From Methanoculleus marisnigri JR1 (GTDB lineage: Archaea > Halobacteriota > Methanomicrobia > Methanomicrobiales > Methanoculleaceae): a DNA stretch of 64,000 nt. The translations under genes were made by a program, and so were the position numbers. Numbering within the stretch: the stretch's first letter is position 1; each line of letters starts with the position of its first letter. The DNA lies in assembly GCF_000015825.1 (NCBI RefSeq), contig NC_009051.1:1916695-1980694 (forward strand), given 5' to 3'. Shown piece after piece: positions 34,086 through 43,880 of this stretch. Under the pieces are notes generated by a model. That model made no database searches. It worked only from the letters and a program-made list of their open reading frames with translations, and was not told where the DNA came from.

Positions 34086-34892
34086 TCAGGGCTCCGGCTC
34101 TTTGACCGCTTCCACCTCGAGGCGCACCATGGGGACGTGGATGCGGCCGTCGGCCGGGGGGAACCTCTCCACGTATCGGTTCACCACCTCTTCGATGAAC
34201 GCCGGCCGGACGTCTTCGGGCAGCGGCTCCAGGTAGAGGTGCCAGGTGGTCCGAACCCACCCCGCAAGGCCTTCAGGTAGATCGAACGCCATGTCTTTCC
34301 CGATCAGCTCGGCCCGAAGGGGCGTGAGCCCTGCCGCTTCCAGCAGTCCACGCTCCTCCTCGGCACCGTAGAAGGCGTAACAGGGGGCCGGACCACCGAA
34401 GAGCCTCGTCCAGGGCTCCTCCGTGAGTATCTCGTCCGCGATCGCGAGGATCGGTGCGGCGTTTCCCTTCCCGCCCATCTGGAGGAGGACCCTTCCCCCC
34501 GGCCGGAGAGCGCGAGAGATACCCTGAAAGACCCTGCCGTGGTCGGCGACCCAGTGCAGCGCGGCGTTCGAGAAGACCACGTCGAACTCCTCATCGAACG
34601 GCAGGTCGAGCATGTCGCCTTCGATAAGGCGGAGATTCGGATACCGCTCCGGGGGGAAGCGCTCCCGGGCGAAGGCGATCATGTCACGGGATACGTCAAG
34701 GCCGAGCACCGAGCCGGAGGGGAGGCGGGCGGCAATCTCCGCGGTCACCTTTCCCTCGCCGCACCCGAGGTCGAGAACCCGTTCGTCGCCGGCGAGTTTG
34801 ATCTTTCCAATCAGTTCATGCGCCCAGCGGGCCTGGGCGGCGGAGTGCCGGTGGTAGTCGCCCGGGTTCCACGCGTGTGCGATGATGTTCAC
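34086..34892 (-). CDS. Class I SAM-dependent methyltransferase (trans-aconitate methyltransferase-like)
   Basis: A 268-residue methyltransferase. SAM-binding motif I is VLDLGCGEGKVTAEI, acidic loop GLDVSRDMIAFA, and motif III/IV FDVVFSNAALHWV, the His-Trp being typical of the trans-aconitate/ubiE-like branch. The C-terminal half may hold the acceptor. Start is a GTG at 34892 placed directly on a GGAGGTGA run, so the true start is unclear. Substrate unknown; a small carboxylic acid is a guess. Confidence 0.85.
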   Translation of the reverse strand: MNIIAHAWNPGDYHRHSAAQARWAHELIGKIKLAGDERVLDLGCGEGKVTAEIAARLPSGSVLGLDVSRDMIAFARERFPPERYPNLRLIEGDMLDLPFDEEFDVVFSNAALHWVADHGRVFQGISRALRPGGRVLLQMGGKGNAAPILAIADEILTEEPWTRLFGGPAPCYAFYGAEEERGLLEAAGLTPLRAELIGKDMAFDLPEGLAGWVRTTWHLYLEPLPEDVRPAFIEEVVNRYVERFPPADGRIHVPMVRLEVEAVKEPEP

Positions 34893-35136
34893 CTCCGTGC
34901 TGTCTGCACGTTCCCCAGATGAGAGGTATCGCCTCCACCCGTCATCATACCTTCGGCAACGGGCCGTCCCGGCAGGTCCTGCAGGCCATCACGCTCAGCC
35001 ACCTCGCTCTTGAACCATCCAGTACCAAAAAAACCGATACCTGGCAAAATTCATCAGGATTCTCGCGCTTCTGCATGTATCGTACACAGGAACACTTCAA
35101 TACGATTTTATCCTCCTCTGTCGGAAGAAAAAAGTA

Positions 35137-36957
35137 ATGAACCAGGTACCAGAGCGCCTCCTGCGCGTTTGTCTGCCTATGTGCATCCTCGGTGTGACGA
35201 TCCTCCTCATCGCCGCTGCAGGCTGCACGAATGTCACCACCCCAACCGGTGGAGATTCCATCTCCGGGAGTGTGGTGGGGGATTACGCGGGAGGAACAAT
35301 CTACGTTGCGGCGATCGACGCCGCGGCGTATACGGCATCGGATATCAGGGTTATGGAGACCGGGGAGCATCCCGAACGCTCGCAGTACGTCAGCGGCTTT
35401 GCCGCGCTCGATGCGCCGGGCGATTACGTCATCCCCGGACTCGCCCCGGGTAACTACACCGTCTACGCCTGGGCGGATACGGATGATGACGGCCGGATCG
35501 ACCATCTCGATTACCGCGACCCGACCGGGTGGTACTGCACGCCGTCGCACCTTACCCCCGTCGGAGTCGCCGTTACGCCCGGAAGTGCCGCGACCGGCAT
35601 CGATGTAACCCTCGTCGCCCCGACACCCTACCCCGACGACGATCGGGAGATCGCCGTCGGCAGCGGCGGCGGAAGGCTCACGGTCCAGAAAGGCTGCCAC
35701 GTCCTCCAGGTATGGGGAACGCCGGAGGAACGGGCGTATGCCTACGGCTACCTCTGCGGCCCGCAGATCCGGGACTGGATCGACTACGTCCTGATCGAGT
35801 CGTTCATGCAGTCGCCCGCCGACTACGAGGACCTCTTCATCCCCTACATAGAGGAGCATATGGCACCGGCAAACCCGACGTATATGGCCGAACTCGACGC
35901 CATGCTCGCCGGGATGAACGCGAGCGGCACGGATCTCTACCTCCCGCCGGTCTCGCGCAACATCTCCCGCTACGACCTCCTCGCGGAGAACACGTATGAC
36001 TTCATGCTCTACTACAAACTCTACGGCCTCTACATGGGCGACCTCGGCATCAACCGCACCACAACAGGCGACGCCGGCGTCTCGCCGCACCTCTGCACGA
36101 GCGCGATCGCCTGGGGCAACCTGACGGAGAACGACGAGCTCGCCGGCGGGATAATCCACGGCAAGAACATGGACGGCGAGAACGACCTGCGGAAGGTCAC
36201 GGTGAACAGCCTGCTCGTCATCGCGACCGACCCGGGTCCGGGCGCGAAACGCACGGTCGGGATAGACTGGCCCGGGTTCATCGGGACGTTCAACGGCATG
36301 AACGAGGACGGCCTTGTGCTCGTGCCCCACTCGTCGCCGTCGATCCCGGACTGGAACGCGACCGATCTCATGCCCACCACCTTCCTCTACATGGATACGC
36401 TCAGGAGCGAGAGCGACGTTGCCGGGGCGTGGGCCTACTGGGAGAAGGCGAACGGGACCAGGACCGGCGGGAACAACGCAGGGGTCTCGGCACCCTACGG
36501 GAACGGGACGGGAAGCGTCCCGGCGGCCTTCGAGACGGACTCCTACGGCGGCGCGGTGCGAGGACCGGGCGTCGTCGAGCCGGACGACTGCCTCTTGATC
36601 GCGAACAACTACTACCTCTACCGGGGCGCCTATCCCCCCGCCGTCGAGCGGGTGGACGGCTACCACGCCGAAGTCAGGCCCGAGGACTACCGCTACCGGA
36701 ACATGCTCGCCCTCCTCGACGGCTACCAAAAGGAGGAGAGAACCATCGGCACGCCCGAGATGATCGCGCTCATGCAGTCGGCGTCCGTCTCGGAGGAGTA
36801 CCAGGGCACCACCGAGTACACCTTCATCGCGTACCCGGACGCGGGTGCATTCGCCGTCGCAAAAGAGGATCTCGCGGCGGGGATTTTAGATGCACCGTTC
36901 GCGGAGTTCGCGCACTTTGAGTTTGAGGAGGTGTTCGAGAGGCCCTCGACGGTGTGA
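35137..36957 (+). CDS. Lipoprotein with C45-type Ntn-hydrolase domain
   Basis: A 606-residue lipoprotein. The leader ends in LIAAAGC (lipobox, Cys30). Residues ~40-165 look like a carboxypeptidase-regulatory-type beta sandwich (SGSVVGDYAGGTIYVAAI to YVIPGLAPGNYTVYAW). The remaining part is a C45/phospholipase B-like Ntn hydrolase: Cys320 in PHLCTSAIAWGN is the likely nucleophile exposed by self-cleavage, then GIIHGKNMDGE and EDGLVLVPHSS. Such enzymes cleave amide or acyl bonds. It is extracellular and anchored; the substrate is unknown. Confidence 0.78.
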   Translation: MNQVPERLLRVCLPMCILGVTILLIAAAGCTNVTTPTGGDSISGSVVGDYAGGTIYVAAIDAAAYTASDIRVMETGEHPERSQYVSGFAALDAPGDYVIPGLAPGNYTVYAWADTDDDGRIDHLDYRDPTGWYCTPSHLTPVGVAVTPGSAATGIDVTLVAPTPYPDDDREIAVGSGGGRLTVQKGCHVLQVWGTPEERAYAYGYLCGPQIRDWIDYVLIESFMQSPADYEDLFIPYIEEHMAPANPTYMAELDAMLAGMNASGTDLYLPPVSRNISRYDLLAENTYDFMLYYKLYGLYMGDLGINRTTTGDAGVSPHLCTSAIAWGNLTENDELAGGIIHGKNMDGENDLRKVTVNSLLVIATDPGPGAKRTVGIDWPGFIGTFNGMNEDGLVLVPHSSPSIPDWNATDLMPTTFLYMDTLRSESDVAGAWAYWEKANGTRTGGNNAGVSAPYGNGTGSVPAAFETDSYGGAVRGPGVVEPDDCLLIANNYYLYRGAYPPAVERVDGYHAEVRPEDYRYRNMLALLDGYQKEERTIGTPEMIALMQSASVSEEYQGTTEYTFIAYPDAGAFAVAKEDLAAGILDAPFAEFAHFEFEEVFERPSTV

Positions 36958-37092
36958 CCGGAAGGACTCGCCACTCTTTTTTCCATCAAAAAACGCAAGA
37001 AAACCGCAGATGCCGTTTTGCGGATTATTTTCCGGCCGAAAATCCAGACAACAGGCGACGCCGTGCGAGACTCGAACCTGCTACCCGGAACA

Positions 37093-37659
37093 TCACGCCC
37101 CCATCCGGCAGAGGTCCCGCATCGCCCGGAGGACATAGAGCCGCTCCCCCTCGAGCGGTTCCTCGTCGACGACGAACGAGACGAACCCCTCGCGGGCGAA
37201 GAGTTCCCGGACTTCATCAAGATCCGTCAGCGACGAGACCAGGAGGAGGACCCGCCCGAAGGGCGCGAGCACCCTCCCGGCATCCGCGACGAACCGTTCT
37301 ATCACTACCCTTCCTGTCGGCCCGCCGTCGAGGGCGTACTCCAGCCAGTCGTCCATCCGCTCATCGGGAGCGGTCGGGAGGTAGGGGGGGTTGAAGAGGA
37401 TGAGGTCGAACGGGCCGGAGACGCCCAAAAAGAGGTCCGTCCGGACCGCTTCCACCCCCCGGGCGCGGGCGCATCGGGCGGCGTGGGGGTTGATCTCGGT
37501 CGCGACCACGCTCGCCGCCCGACCGATAAGCCCGGCCGCGACGTAGCCGCTCCCCGTCCCGACCTCGAGCACCCGATCGGTCGCCCGGACCTCGGCAAGC
37601 GCCGCCCGGAGGAGGAGAAACGAGTCTTCGGCGGGAGGATAGACCTGATCGGGGAGCAT
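37093..37659 (-). CDS. HemK2/Mtq2-like glutamine methyltransferase
   Basis: A 188-residue methyltransferase with motif I VLEVGTGSGYVA, the acidic ATEINPHAA and the catalytic NPPYLP, the signature of N5-glutamine methyltransferases. Short length and archaeal context point to the partner of archaeal/eukaryal release factor aRF1 (GGQ Gln). It ends the KsgA-DUF655-Rpb4-L21e block, with a 2-base gap after ksgA. Confidence 0.88.
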   Translation of the reverse strand: MLPDQVYPPAEDSFLLLRAALAEVRATDRVLEVGTGSGYVAAGLIGRAASVVATEINPHAARCARARGVEAVRTDLFLGVSGPFDLILFNPPYLPTAPDERMDDWLEYALDGGPTGRVVIERFVADAGRVLAPFGRVLLLVSSLTDLDEVRELFAREGFVSFVVDEEPLEGERLYVLRAMRDLCRMGA

Positions 37660-37661
37660 CC

Positions 37662-38435
37662 CTAACCCCCGCTCATCTTGTTCGCGATCAGGGCGAACTC
37701 CTCGAGCGTCAGGTCTTCGGGGCGGCGCTGCAGGAGGTCATCGGGAAGACTCGCAATCGTCCGCCCGATCGCCTCCGGCGAAAACGCATCCTTCCCGCTC
37801 CGGAGACCCTTCCGGACGGTCTTTCTCCGGTGGGAGAAGAGCACCCGGACGACGTCCGCGTAGACCCGCCGATCTGCGATCGGGTACGGCGGCTCGTGCG
37901 GCGTGATCCGGACCACCCAGGAGCGGACCGCGGGTTGCGGCCGGAACGATCCGGGCCCGAGTTCGAGGAGCGGTTTCACGGAGGCATAGGTCTGCACCAT
38001 CACCGAGAGTCGCCCGACGTTCGGCGTCCCCGGCGGCGCGACCATCCGCCGGGCAAACTCCTTCTGGTACATCAGGACCGCGACCTCAAAGCCGATCTCG
38101 AGCAGCCGGAATGTAATCTTCGAAGAAACGGAGTAGGGAAGGTTCGCGACGACGATCTCGAACGGCGGGATATCCACCTTCTTCGCGTCGCCCCTGATGA
38201 TCTCAAGACGGCCTTCCCCGATCTCGTCGGCAAACGCGATCTCGAGTTCTTCCACGAGAGCCGGATCGATCTCTACCGCGATGACGTCTGCATCCCGGTC
38301 AAGGAGGGCGCGGGTGAGGATCCCTTCGCCGGGCCCGATCTCGAGCACCCTCCGGCCGGAGACGTCAACAAAACCGGCAATCTTCTCGACGGCTCTCCGG
38401 TCGACGAGAAAGTGCTGATCCCTCGGAGCACTCAT
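37662..38435 (-). CDS. ksgA: 16S rRNA dimethyladenosine transferase KsgA/RsmA
   Basis: A 257-residue rRNA methylase. SAM motifs: QHFLVDRRAVEK, VLEIGPGEGILTRAL, IAVEIDPALV and the catalytic NLPYSVSSKI. It dimethylates two adjacent adenosines in helix 45 at the 3' end of 16S rRNA late in small-subunit assembly. Its ATG overlaps the stop of the DUF655 gene (ATGA), a pairing common in archaea. Confidence 0.97.
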   Translation of the reverse strand: MSAPRDQHFLVDRRAVEKIAGFVDVSGRRVLEIGPGEGILTRALLDRDADVIAVEIDPALVEELEIAFADEIGEGRLEIIRGDAKKVDIPPFEIVVANLPYSVSSKITFRLLEIGFEVAVLMYQKEFARRMVAPPGTPNVGRLSVMVQTYASVKPLLELGPGSFRPQPAVRSWVVRITPHEPPYPIADRRVYADVVRVLFSHRRKTVRKGLRSGKDAFSPEAIGRTIASLPDDLLQRRPEDLTLEEFALIANKMSGG

Positions 38436-38995
38436 CTCGATGTGAAGACGTGATACTTCTCGTCCGGGTCCTCGATCTCGCGCAGGATCCGGCTGACAAT
38501 CATTCGATCAGGGTGCGGGAGCGACTTGATCCGCCCGGAGATATCGGCGAAACTCTCGAACGGCTTCTTCCCGCGCTGTTCGATGATCTCCCACATCAGT
38601 TTCTTCCCGATGCCGGGAAGCAGGTGCAGCATGTGAAACTTCGGCGTGATGGGCACGGACCTGTTGAAGAAATCGACGAACCGCGGCTCGTTCTCGCGGA
38701 CGATCTCCTCGACCACGAACGGCAGTTCGAGTTTCGCCGTCGCCGTCAGGTCACTGTGACTGATCCGCCGCTTGACGCGCTCGATCTTCTCCCGCTCAGC
38801 ATCGCCGATATAGACGCGGTCGTAGATCTGGATATCCGCACCCTGCTTCGGGATGAGCTCGAGCAACTTGAACTGGTCCACGCCAACCGCCTGGACGACC
38901 GGCTCACGCTTGTAGGCCGGGCGCTGCTCGCTCACGTACCCCATGGGGAGGACATCGATGACTACCGCATTCTCCTCTTTCCTTTCGGTCTTCAT
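38432..38995 (-). CDS. DUF655 family RNA-binding-like protein
   Basis: A 187-residue archaeal DUF655 protein. An S1/OB-like N-terminal half (VVIDVLPMGYV, DRVYIGDAERE) is followed by a helix-hairpin-helix (HLLPGIGKKLMWEIIEQR) that suggests nucleic acid binding. The ATG at 38995 has a GGGGTGGTG site, preferred over the upstream in-frame GTG at 39004. It sits between rpoF and ksgA in the usual archaeal order L21e-rpoF-DUF655-ksgA-hemK, suggesting a role in rRNA or ribosome assembly. Confidence 0.92.
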   Translation of the reverse strand: MKTERKEENAVVIDVLPMGYVSEQRPAYKREPVVQAVGVDQFKLLELIPKQGADIQIYDRVYIGDAEREKIERVKRRISHSDLTATAKLELPFVVEEIVRENEPRFVDFFNRSVPITPKFHMLHLLPGIGKKLMWEIIEQRGKKPFESFADISGRIKSLPHPDRMIVSRILREIEDPDEKYHVFTSR

Positions 38996-39012
38996 TGGCA
39001 CCACCCCTTCAA

Positions 39013-39363
39013 TCAGAAGTGGGTCATTACCAGGTCGAGGATCTCGTCCAGCTCTTCCGTTGTAAGATTGAACCGTTCTTTGGCATAGATGGCCCGCAGT
39101 TCGTCCCGGGTCCGCGGCATCAGGTTCGCGATGCGGTAGGCGATCTCCTCTTTCATCTTCTCGAGCTTTACAAGCTCGTCGACGAGGGCGCGAGCCTTCT
39201 CGGAAGATGTCTTTGAAAGCTGGTTGGCATGCTCGATGCTCTTACGAAGCTCGTAGGACATCTCCTCTTCGGATTCGAGCCGGGCTGCCTCCACCGATAG
39301 GAGAGTGTCCCGCAGTTCGGGAAGCAGCATCCGCTCTTCGCTTACAATTCGTTTTACCTTCAT
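39013..39363 (-). CDS. rpoF: RNA polymerase subunit Rpo4/F (Rpb4 homologue)
   Basis: A 116-residue all-helical protein ending in PRTRDELRAIYAKERFNLTTEELDEILDLV, typical of archaeal Rpo4. It forms the stalk with Rpo7 and helps open complex formation and transcript binding. Start at 39363 (MKVKRIVSEE) is chosen; an in-frame GTG three codons upstream exists. In archaea it lies between L21e and DUF655, as here. Confidence 0.93.
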   Translation of the reverse strand: MKVKRIVSEERMLLPELRDTLLSVEAARLESEEEMSYELRKSIEHANQLSKTSSEKARALVDELVKLEKMKEEIAYRIANLMPRTRDELRAIYAKERFNLTTEELDEILDLVMTHF

Positions 39364-39384
39364 GCCAACCACTACTGTTGAGGG

Positions 39385-39678
39385 TTATACTTTCTGCGCT
39401 TTTAGATGTTGCGGTCTCGCAATCACCTGTTTTACCGAATCTCCATCCCTGACTTCGAGCAGCCATGCGCGTCCGCGCTGGCCGATGACCGTGCCGGTCT
39501 TCCCGTGGAATCTCCGGTGGGGCATGCCCTTCTGGACACTCGGCTCGACCACGACGTGCACTCTCTGCCCGATCTCGAAGCTCTGAATCACCGAGGTTAC
39601 CGGGGGGATGCCACGTTTTCTGAGGTCCTTCTTGAACTTATACCGCGTCTTCTTGCGTGGTCCATTGTGATGTGCCAT
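39385..39678 (-). CDS. rpl21e: 50S ribosomal protein L21e
   Basis: A 97-residue basic protein with family marks: HNGPRKKTRYKFKKDLR at the N-terminus, HVVVEPSVQKGMPHRRFHGKTG and GQRGRAWLLEV, ending HLKAQKV. An archaeal/eukaryal large-subunit protein near the central protuberance. It starts immediately after the Pus10 stop and is followed by rpoF. Confidence 0.97.
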   Translation of the reverse strand: MAHHNGPRKKTRYKFKKDLRKRGIPPVTSVIQSFEIGQRVHVVVEPSVQKGMPHRRFHGKTGTVIGQRGRAWLLEVRDGDSVKQVIARPQHLKAQKV

Positions 39679-39680
39679 GA

Positions 39681-40919
39681 TTACTCACCATACTCGTTAG
39701 CTGTTTTGACCAGCACCACATCGAGGCTGACAACACTTGCGGTGCGCCCCAGGATCTGGGCAAGGCTGGGCTGGGTTCTGCCGTTGTCACCCGATACCAG
39801 TTCTTTGATGTACAGGCCCGCTTCGCCGACGACTTCGACCCAGTATCTGCCGTCGACGCTACCCGTGCATTCGATATCGAGGACCTGCCGTTCCCGAACT
39901 TTATCTGCCCGTCGGTGTGCCACCCTATTCGGGGTGCGCTGCCGTATCGTTACACCTTTTAACTGATCGAGGGCCGCCCTGAACTCATCTGGGGTTACAG
40001 AACCGTCGATCTCGACCAGGATCCTGTATTTTTTATGCGCTTTGTCGGACTTAAGGCTTTGCACCATCTTCCGATCCGCCCATCCTTCAAGGTGAACCTC
40101 CACCCGGCCGGCGGCCTCCCGGTTGATCTCCGCTTCAAGCGCCGCGAGATCCACCGAACGCTTCCGCGGCTCCTCGATCTCCAGCACGAAGGGGCGGCCC
40201 GACCCGAGCATCCGGGCGTCGATATCCTCCCGACCGGCACCGTGCAGGACGGCGTTTGCTGCGTTAAAAGCCTCGATTGCCGGCCGGCCGATCAGTTCCT
40301 CGACGGAGTCGGCGTACTGCTTGCCGGTGAAGTTGCACTTCTCGCATCCCGCGCCCCGGCACGCCCGGCAGTCCCAGTGAGTCTGGGGGATGCCGCGCTC
40401 GTACTTCAGGTAGCGGCCGACGAAGAAGACGGGGTTGACCTGCACCTCGACGGTGCCCTCACCGAGATCGAGGATCGCGACGACATCGGGCTTCTTGAGG
40501 TCGGCCGTCTTCCCGGAGATTGCCGAGACGGCTTTTCCGACCTCCCGGTTCATCTCGGCCTTCAGCGGTTCGGGGTCGCGGAGCGAGAGATCGCTCCAGA
40601 CCATCTCCTCGCTCTCCGCGACGAGCGGCGGCACCTTCGTCCCGATAAGGAAGGTCTCGAACTCGATGCCGTCCACTGCTTCGACCACCCTCTTCGCCCA
40701 TTCTTCGGTGCGGGAGAGTTCGCCGCCGCATATCCAGCAGGATTCCGGGTCAGGTTCGTGGTGCGGCTCGTTTGTCGCAAGTTCGTGCGCGACCCGCAGA
40801 GCCCTGCCCCGCTCCTCGTTCGTCAGCCCAAACGACCGCTTGCCGAAGAACCGCCCGAGGCAGTGGTTGCAGGTATCGCCGTATCCAAGAATTGCTTCTA
40901 CCTCTTGTATGATATCCAT
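39681..40919 (-). CDS. pus10: tRNA pseudouridine(54/55) synthase Pus10
   Basis: A 412-residue archaeal Pus10. A THUMP-like N-terminal domain contains Cys pairs (CNHCLG near 17, CWICGGE) that bind zinc, and a later CRACRGAGCEKCNFTG set. The catalytic Asp is in GAGREDIDARMLGSGRPF. It makes pseudouridine at tRNA positions 54 and 55. Its adjacent gene encodes TrmY, which methylates pseudouridine 54 at N1, so the two steps are encoded side by side. Confidence 0.96.
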   Translation of the reverse strand: MDIIQEVEAILGYGDTCNHCLGRFFGKRSFGLTNEERGRALRVAHELATNEPHHEPDPESCWICGGELSRTEEWAKRVVEAVDGIEFETFLIGTKVPPLVAESEEMVWSDLSLRDPEPLKAEMNREVGKAVSAISGKTADLKKPDVVAILDLGEGTVEVQVNPVFFVGRYLKYERGIPQTHWDCRACRGAGCEKCNFTGKQYADSVEELIGRPAIEAFNAANAVLHGAGREDIDARMLGSGRPFVLEIEEPRKRSVDLAALEAEINREAAGRVEVHLEGWADRKMVQSLKSDKAHKKYRILVEIDGSVTPDEFRAALDQLKGVTIRQRTPNRVAHRRADKVRERQVLDIECTGSVDGRYWVEVVGEAGLYIKELVSGDNGRTQPSLAQILGRTASVVSLDVVLVKTANEYGE

Positions 40920-41488
40920 CAGGATTCCCTCCGGTCCATCTCGTTTAAGAGGACGGTGATCGTGTGATCGGCGTGCAGCGACCGCGGCCCGACCGAGTAG
41001 CGGGGGTAGTCAGCAATCAGGCCCTCTTCCTCCGCAGTGAAGTTGTGGTGATCCGAGAGGAGATAGTTCTCCGGGAGGTCGGGTGTCCCCCGGATATCTT
41101 CCCCCGCCTCGTCAAGCACCGCAAGCGGAATCTCGGAAAGAAGCCGGGCGAGCCCGCCGCGACGGACGTAGACGCCCGGCGTCGACTCCCGGAACTCGTC
41201 CCCGCAGGGGATCGAGAGCGCCTTCTTGATCAGGGCGGCGCTGCTCCGCTCGTCCGGCGAGAGGTAACGGACAACGCTACCCCGAAAGAGAACGGTCTTC
41301 TCCGGACCGGGTTCCCCGCAGAGGACGAGGTAGCACTCGACGTCGCGGCGCAGATCGTGAGAGAGGAAGAACGCGGAGTTGACGGAGCGGCAGAGGACAT
41401 CCATCCTCCCGCCGCTCCCGGGGAGATCGTTGAGGCTGAAGGTGCCGCTCGTTGCGGCAAGGTGCCCCACGACGACAAACCGCTTCAT
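40919..41488 (-). CDS. trmY: tRNA pseudouridine(54) N1-methyltransferase TrmY
   Basis: A 189-residue SPOUT-class methyltransferase ([20 protein letters not shown] at the start; [10 protein letters not shown], and [18 protein letters not shown] with the SAM knot near the C-terminus). It converts pseudouridine 54, made by Pus10, into N1-methylpseudouridine in the T loop. Its last base overlaps pus10's first; the upstream neighbour srp54 overlaps its start by four bases. Confidence 0.94.
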   Translation of the reverse strand: MKRFVVVGHLAATSGTFSLNDLPGSGGRMDVLCRSVNSAFFLSHDLRRDVECYLVLCGEPGPEKTVLFRGSVVRYLSPDERSSAALIKKALSIPCGDEFRESTPGVYVRRGGLARLLSEIPLAVLDEAGEDIRGTPDLPENYLLSDHHNFTAEEEGLIADYPRYSVGPRSLHADHTITVLLNEMDRRES

Positions 41489-42816
41489 CTACTGGGTCCG
41501 CCGAACTTCTTCATCATGCGCTGCATGTTGAACTTGCCGCCGCCCATGCCTCGCATGCCTTTCAGGGCACGCTGCATGATCTTGTAGTATTTGATGAGGT
41601 CGCGGACGTCGTCGGGCGTCACACCGGCACCCCGGGCGATGCGCTGGATCCGGGAGCTCCCGAGCGTCGACGGGTCGTCGAGTTCCGGGGGCGTCATCGA
41701 GTCCATGATCACCTTGTAGCGCTGCATCTTCGTGCTGGTGATATCGTAGGCGTCGTCCGGGATCTGCATGCCACCGAGGGGGAGCATACTCATGATCTGT
41801 TTCAAGGGCCCCATCTTGTTCAGGGCCTCGAGCTGCTTGTACATGTCCCGGAGCGTGAACTTGCCCTTGAGCATGGCGTTGACGTCGAGATCCTCGCCCG
41901 AGACCGCCTCCTCCGCCCGCTCGACGAGCGCTTTTAAGTCGCCCATCCCGAGCAGCCGGGAGATGAACCCGTCCGGGTCGAACCGCTCGAGGTCGTCGAT
42001 CGTCTCGCCGCTCCCGATGAAGACGATGCCGCTCTGCGTCTCGGCAACCGCCGAGAGCGCACCGCCGCCTTTCGCCGTGCCGTCCATCTTCGTGACCAGG
42101 ACGCCGTCGATCCCGATCGCCTCGTGGAACCGGCGTGCCTGCTCGCTCGCCTGCTGGCCGAGCGCCGCGTCGATCACGAGCCACCTGTGCTCGGCGTGCG
42201 AGATCTCGTTGATGTTGACGATCTCCTCGATCAGGTTCTCCTCAAGGGCGTGCCGCCCCTGGGTATCGATGATGATGACTTCGTAGAGCTTGCGGTACTT
42301 CGGGAGGCCCTCCCGGACGATCTTGAGTGCGTCGGGTTCCTTCGGATCCCCGAAACAGGGGACGCTGATCCGGTCGCAGAGCGTCTTCAACTGGTCGTAG
42401 GCGCCCGGCCGGAAGGTGTCGGCGCAGATCACCCCGACCCGCAGCCCTTTGCGCTGGAAGTAGCGGGCGAGCTTTGCCGTCGTCGTGGTCTTCCCGCTCC
42501 CCTGCAATCCCGCCATCAGGATCGTCTGGGGCTCGAGCGCCACCTCGCCGGGCGATCCCATCATCCGGACGAGTTCCTGGTAGACGATCCGGAGAACGTG
42601 CTCGCGGACACCCATCCCCTTCGGGGGTTCCTCATCGAGGGCGCGCTGCTTGATCGTCTGGGAGAGGTGCATCACGAGTTTGACGTTGACGTCGGCGGAG
42701 AGGAGCGCCCGCTGCAGGTCGCGCACCAGTTCTTCGACCGCCGCCCGGTCGATCACCGTCTTGCCGGCGAGTTTCTTGACGGCGTCCTTTAGGGAAGTAC
42801 CGAGATTATCGAGCAT
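41485..42816 (-). CDS. srp54: Signal recognition particle 54 kDa protein
   Basis: A 443-residue SRP54. NG GTPase domain with [15 protein letters not shown] (near 105), [10 protein letters not shown] and [14 protein letters not shown]; then a Met-rich M domain (from ~300) with [13 protein letters not shown] that binds 7S RNA and [18 protein letters not shown] at the end. It recognises signal sequences during co-translational targeting to FtsY at the membrane, whose gene is next. Confidence 0.97.
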   Translation of the reverse strand: MLDNLGTSLKDAVKKLAGKTVIDRAAVEELVRDLQRALLSADVNVKLVMHLSQTIKQRALDEEPPKGMGVREHVLRIVYQELVRMMGSPGEVALEPQTILMAGLQGSGKTTTTAKLARYFQRKGLRVGVICADTFRPGAYDQLKTLCDRISVPCFGDPKEPDALKIVREGLPKYRKLYEVIIIDTQGRHALEENLIEEIVNINEISHAEHRWLVIDAALGQQASEQARRFHEAIGIDGVLVTKMDGTAKGGGALSAVAETQSGIVFIGSGETIDDLERFDPDGFISRLLGMGDLKALVERAEEAVSGEDLDVNAMLKGKFTLRDMYKQLEALNKMGPLKQIMSMLPLGGMQIPDDAYDITSTKMQRYKVIMDSMTPPELDDPSTLGSSRIQRIARGAGVTPDDVRDLIKYYKIMQRALKGMRGMGGGKFNMQRMMKKFGGPSR

Positions 42817-43880
42817 CAGGATTCATCTCCCAGAAGTTCGTTCACCACCGCCCGGGGCTCAAACGGCACGATGTCGTCGTAACCCTGGCCGGTTCCGAGG
42901 AAAAGGATAGGTTTCCCCACCGTGTGGGCGACCGATATGGCCGCTCCGCCCTTGGGGTCCATATCCGCCTTCGTCAGGACGACCGCATCGGTGCCGACGG
43001 CCTTGTTGAACTCGTCGGCCCGGATGACCGCGTCGTTCCCTGCAACCGCCTCGTCGACGTAGACGACGAGGTCGGGCTTCATGACCCGCCGGATCTTGTC
43101 GAGCTGGTTCATGAGGTTCGCCCGGTTGTGGAACCGGCCGGCCGTGTCGGCGAGGACGACGTCGATGTCGTGCGCTTTTGCGTACTGGACGGCGTCGAAG
43201 AGAACCGCGGAGGGGTCGGCGCCGGCCTGGTGCTGGATCGTCTTGATCCCGAGGCGGTCGGCGTGGGTCCGTATCTGCTCGATCGCGCCCGCACGGAAGG
43301 TGTCGCCGGCGCCGATAACGACCGTAAAACCGTTCGTCTGCAGGTACTGCCCGACTTTCGCGACGGTCGTCGTCTTGCCGGTCCCGTTCACGCCGGTGAA
43401 GAGGATCTTCACGGGCCGCTCATGCTCGCGGATGTAGCGCGAGAGGTCGAGCCCTTCCCCGAGCACCCCGCAGAGCGCGGAGCGCAGGGTCGATACGACC
43501 AGATCGTCGACCGAGGCACCGATCTTGCGGTGCCGGCCCACGAGGTCGCGGCGCATCCGGGCGATGATCTCGTCCGTGACCGGGAGCGCGACGTCATTTT
43601 CGAGAAGTACCATCTCGAGTTCGAAGAGCGGCTCCTCGACATCCTTCTCCTGGAGGAGAACCTCCCGCTCCCGGACGAGGACTTTTACCTTCTCAAAAAA
43701 CGTAGGGCTCTCCTGGCCCTCCTGCGCCGTCTCCTCCGCGGCCGGAGATTCCGGCTGGACGGCGGGTTCCGAAATCTCCGCTCCCTCCGGCGGCTCCTGT
43801 TCGGCCCCGGCAGCCTCCTCGATATTCGAGGCGAATTTTGTCCTGATATTCTGAAGTTTTTTCTTTAAGGAATCAAACAT
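42816..43880 (-). CDS. ftsY: Signal recognition particle receptor FtsY
   Basis: A 354-residue SRP receptor: an acidic N-terminal A region ([19 protein letters not shown]), an N domain, and a GTPase with [15 protein letters not shown] (near 163), ADTAGRFHN and [14 protein letters not shown]. It receives ribosome-SRP complexes at the membrane. The stop shares a base with the srp54 start, and prefoldin shares a base upstream, so the block is tightly coupled. Confidence 0.97.
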   Translation of the reverse strand: MFDSLKKKLQNIRTKFASNIEEAAGAEQEPPEGAEISEPAVQPESPAAEETAQEGQESPTFFEKVKVLVREREVLLQEKDVEEPLFELEMVLLENDVALPVTDEIIARMRRDLVGRHRKIGASVDDLVVSTLRSALCGVLGEGLDLSRYIREHERPVKILFTGVNGTGKTTTVAKVGQYLQTNGFTVVIGAGDTFRAGAIEQIRTHADRLGIKTIQHQAGADPSAVLFDAVQYAKAHDIDVVLADTAGRFHNRANLMNQLDKIRRVMKPDLVVYVDEAVAGNDAVIRADEFNKAVGTDAVVLTKADMDPKGGAAISVAHTVGKPILFLGTGQGYDDIVPFEPRAVVNELLGDES

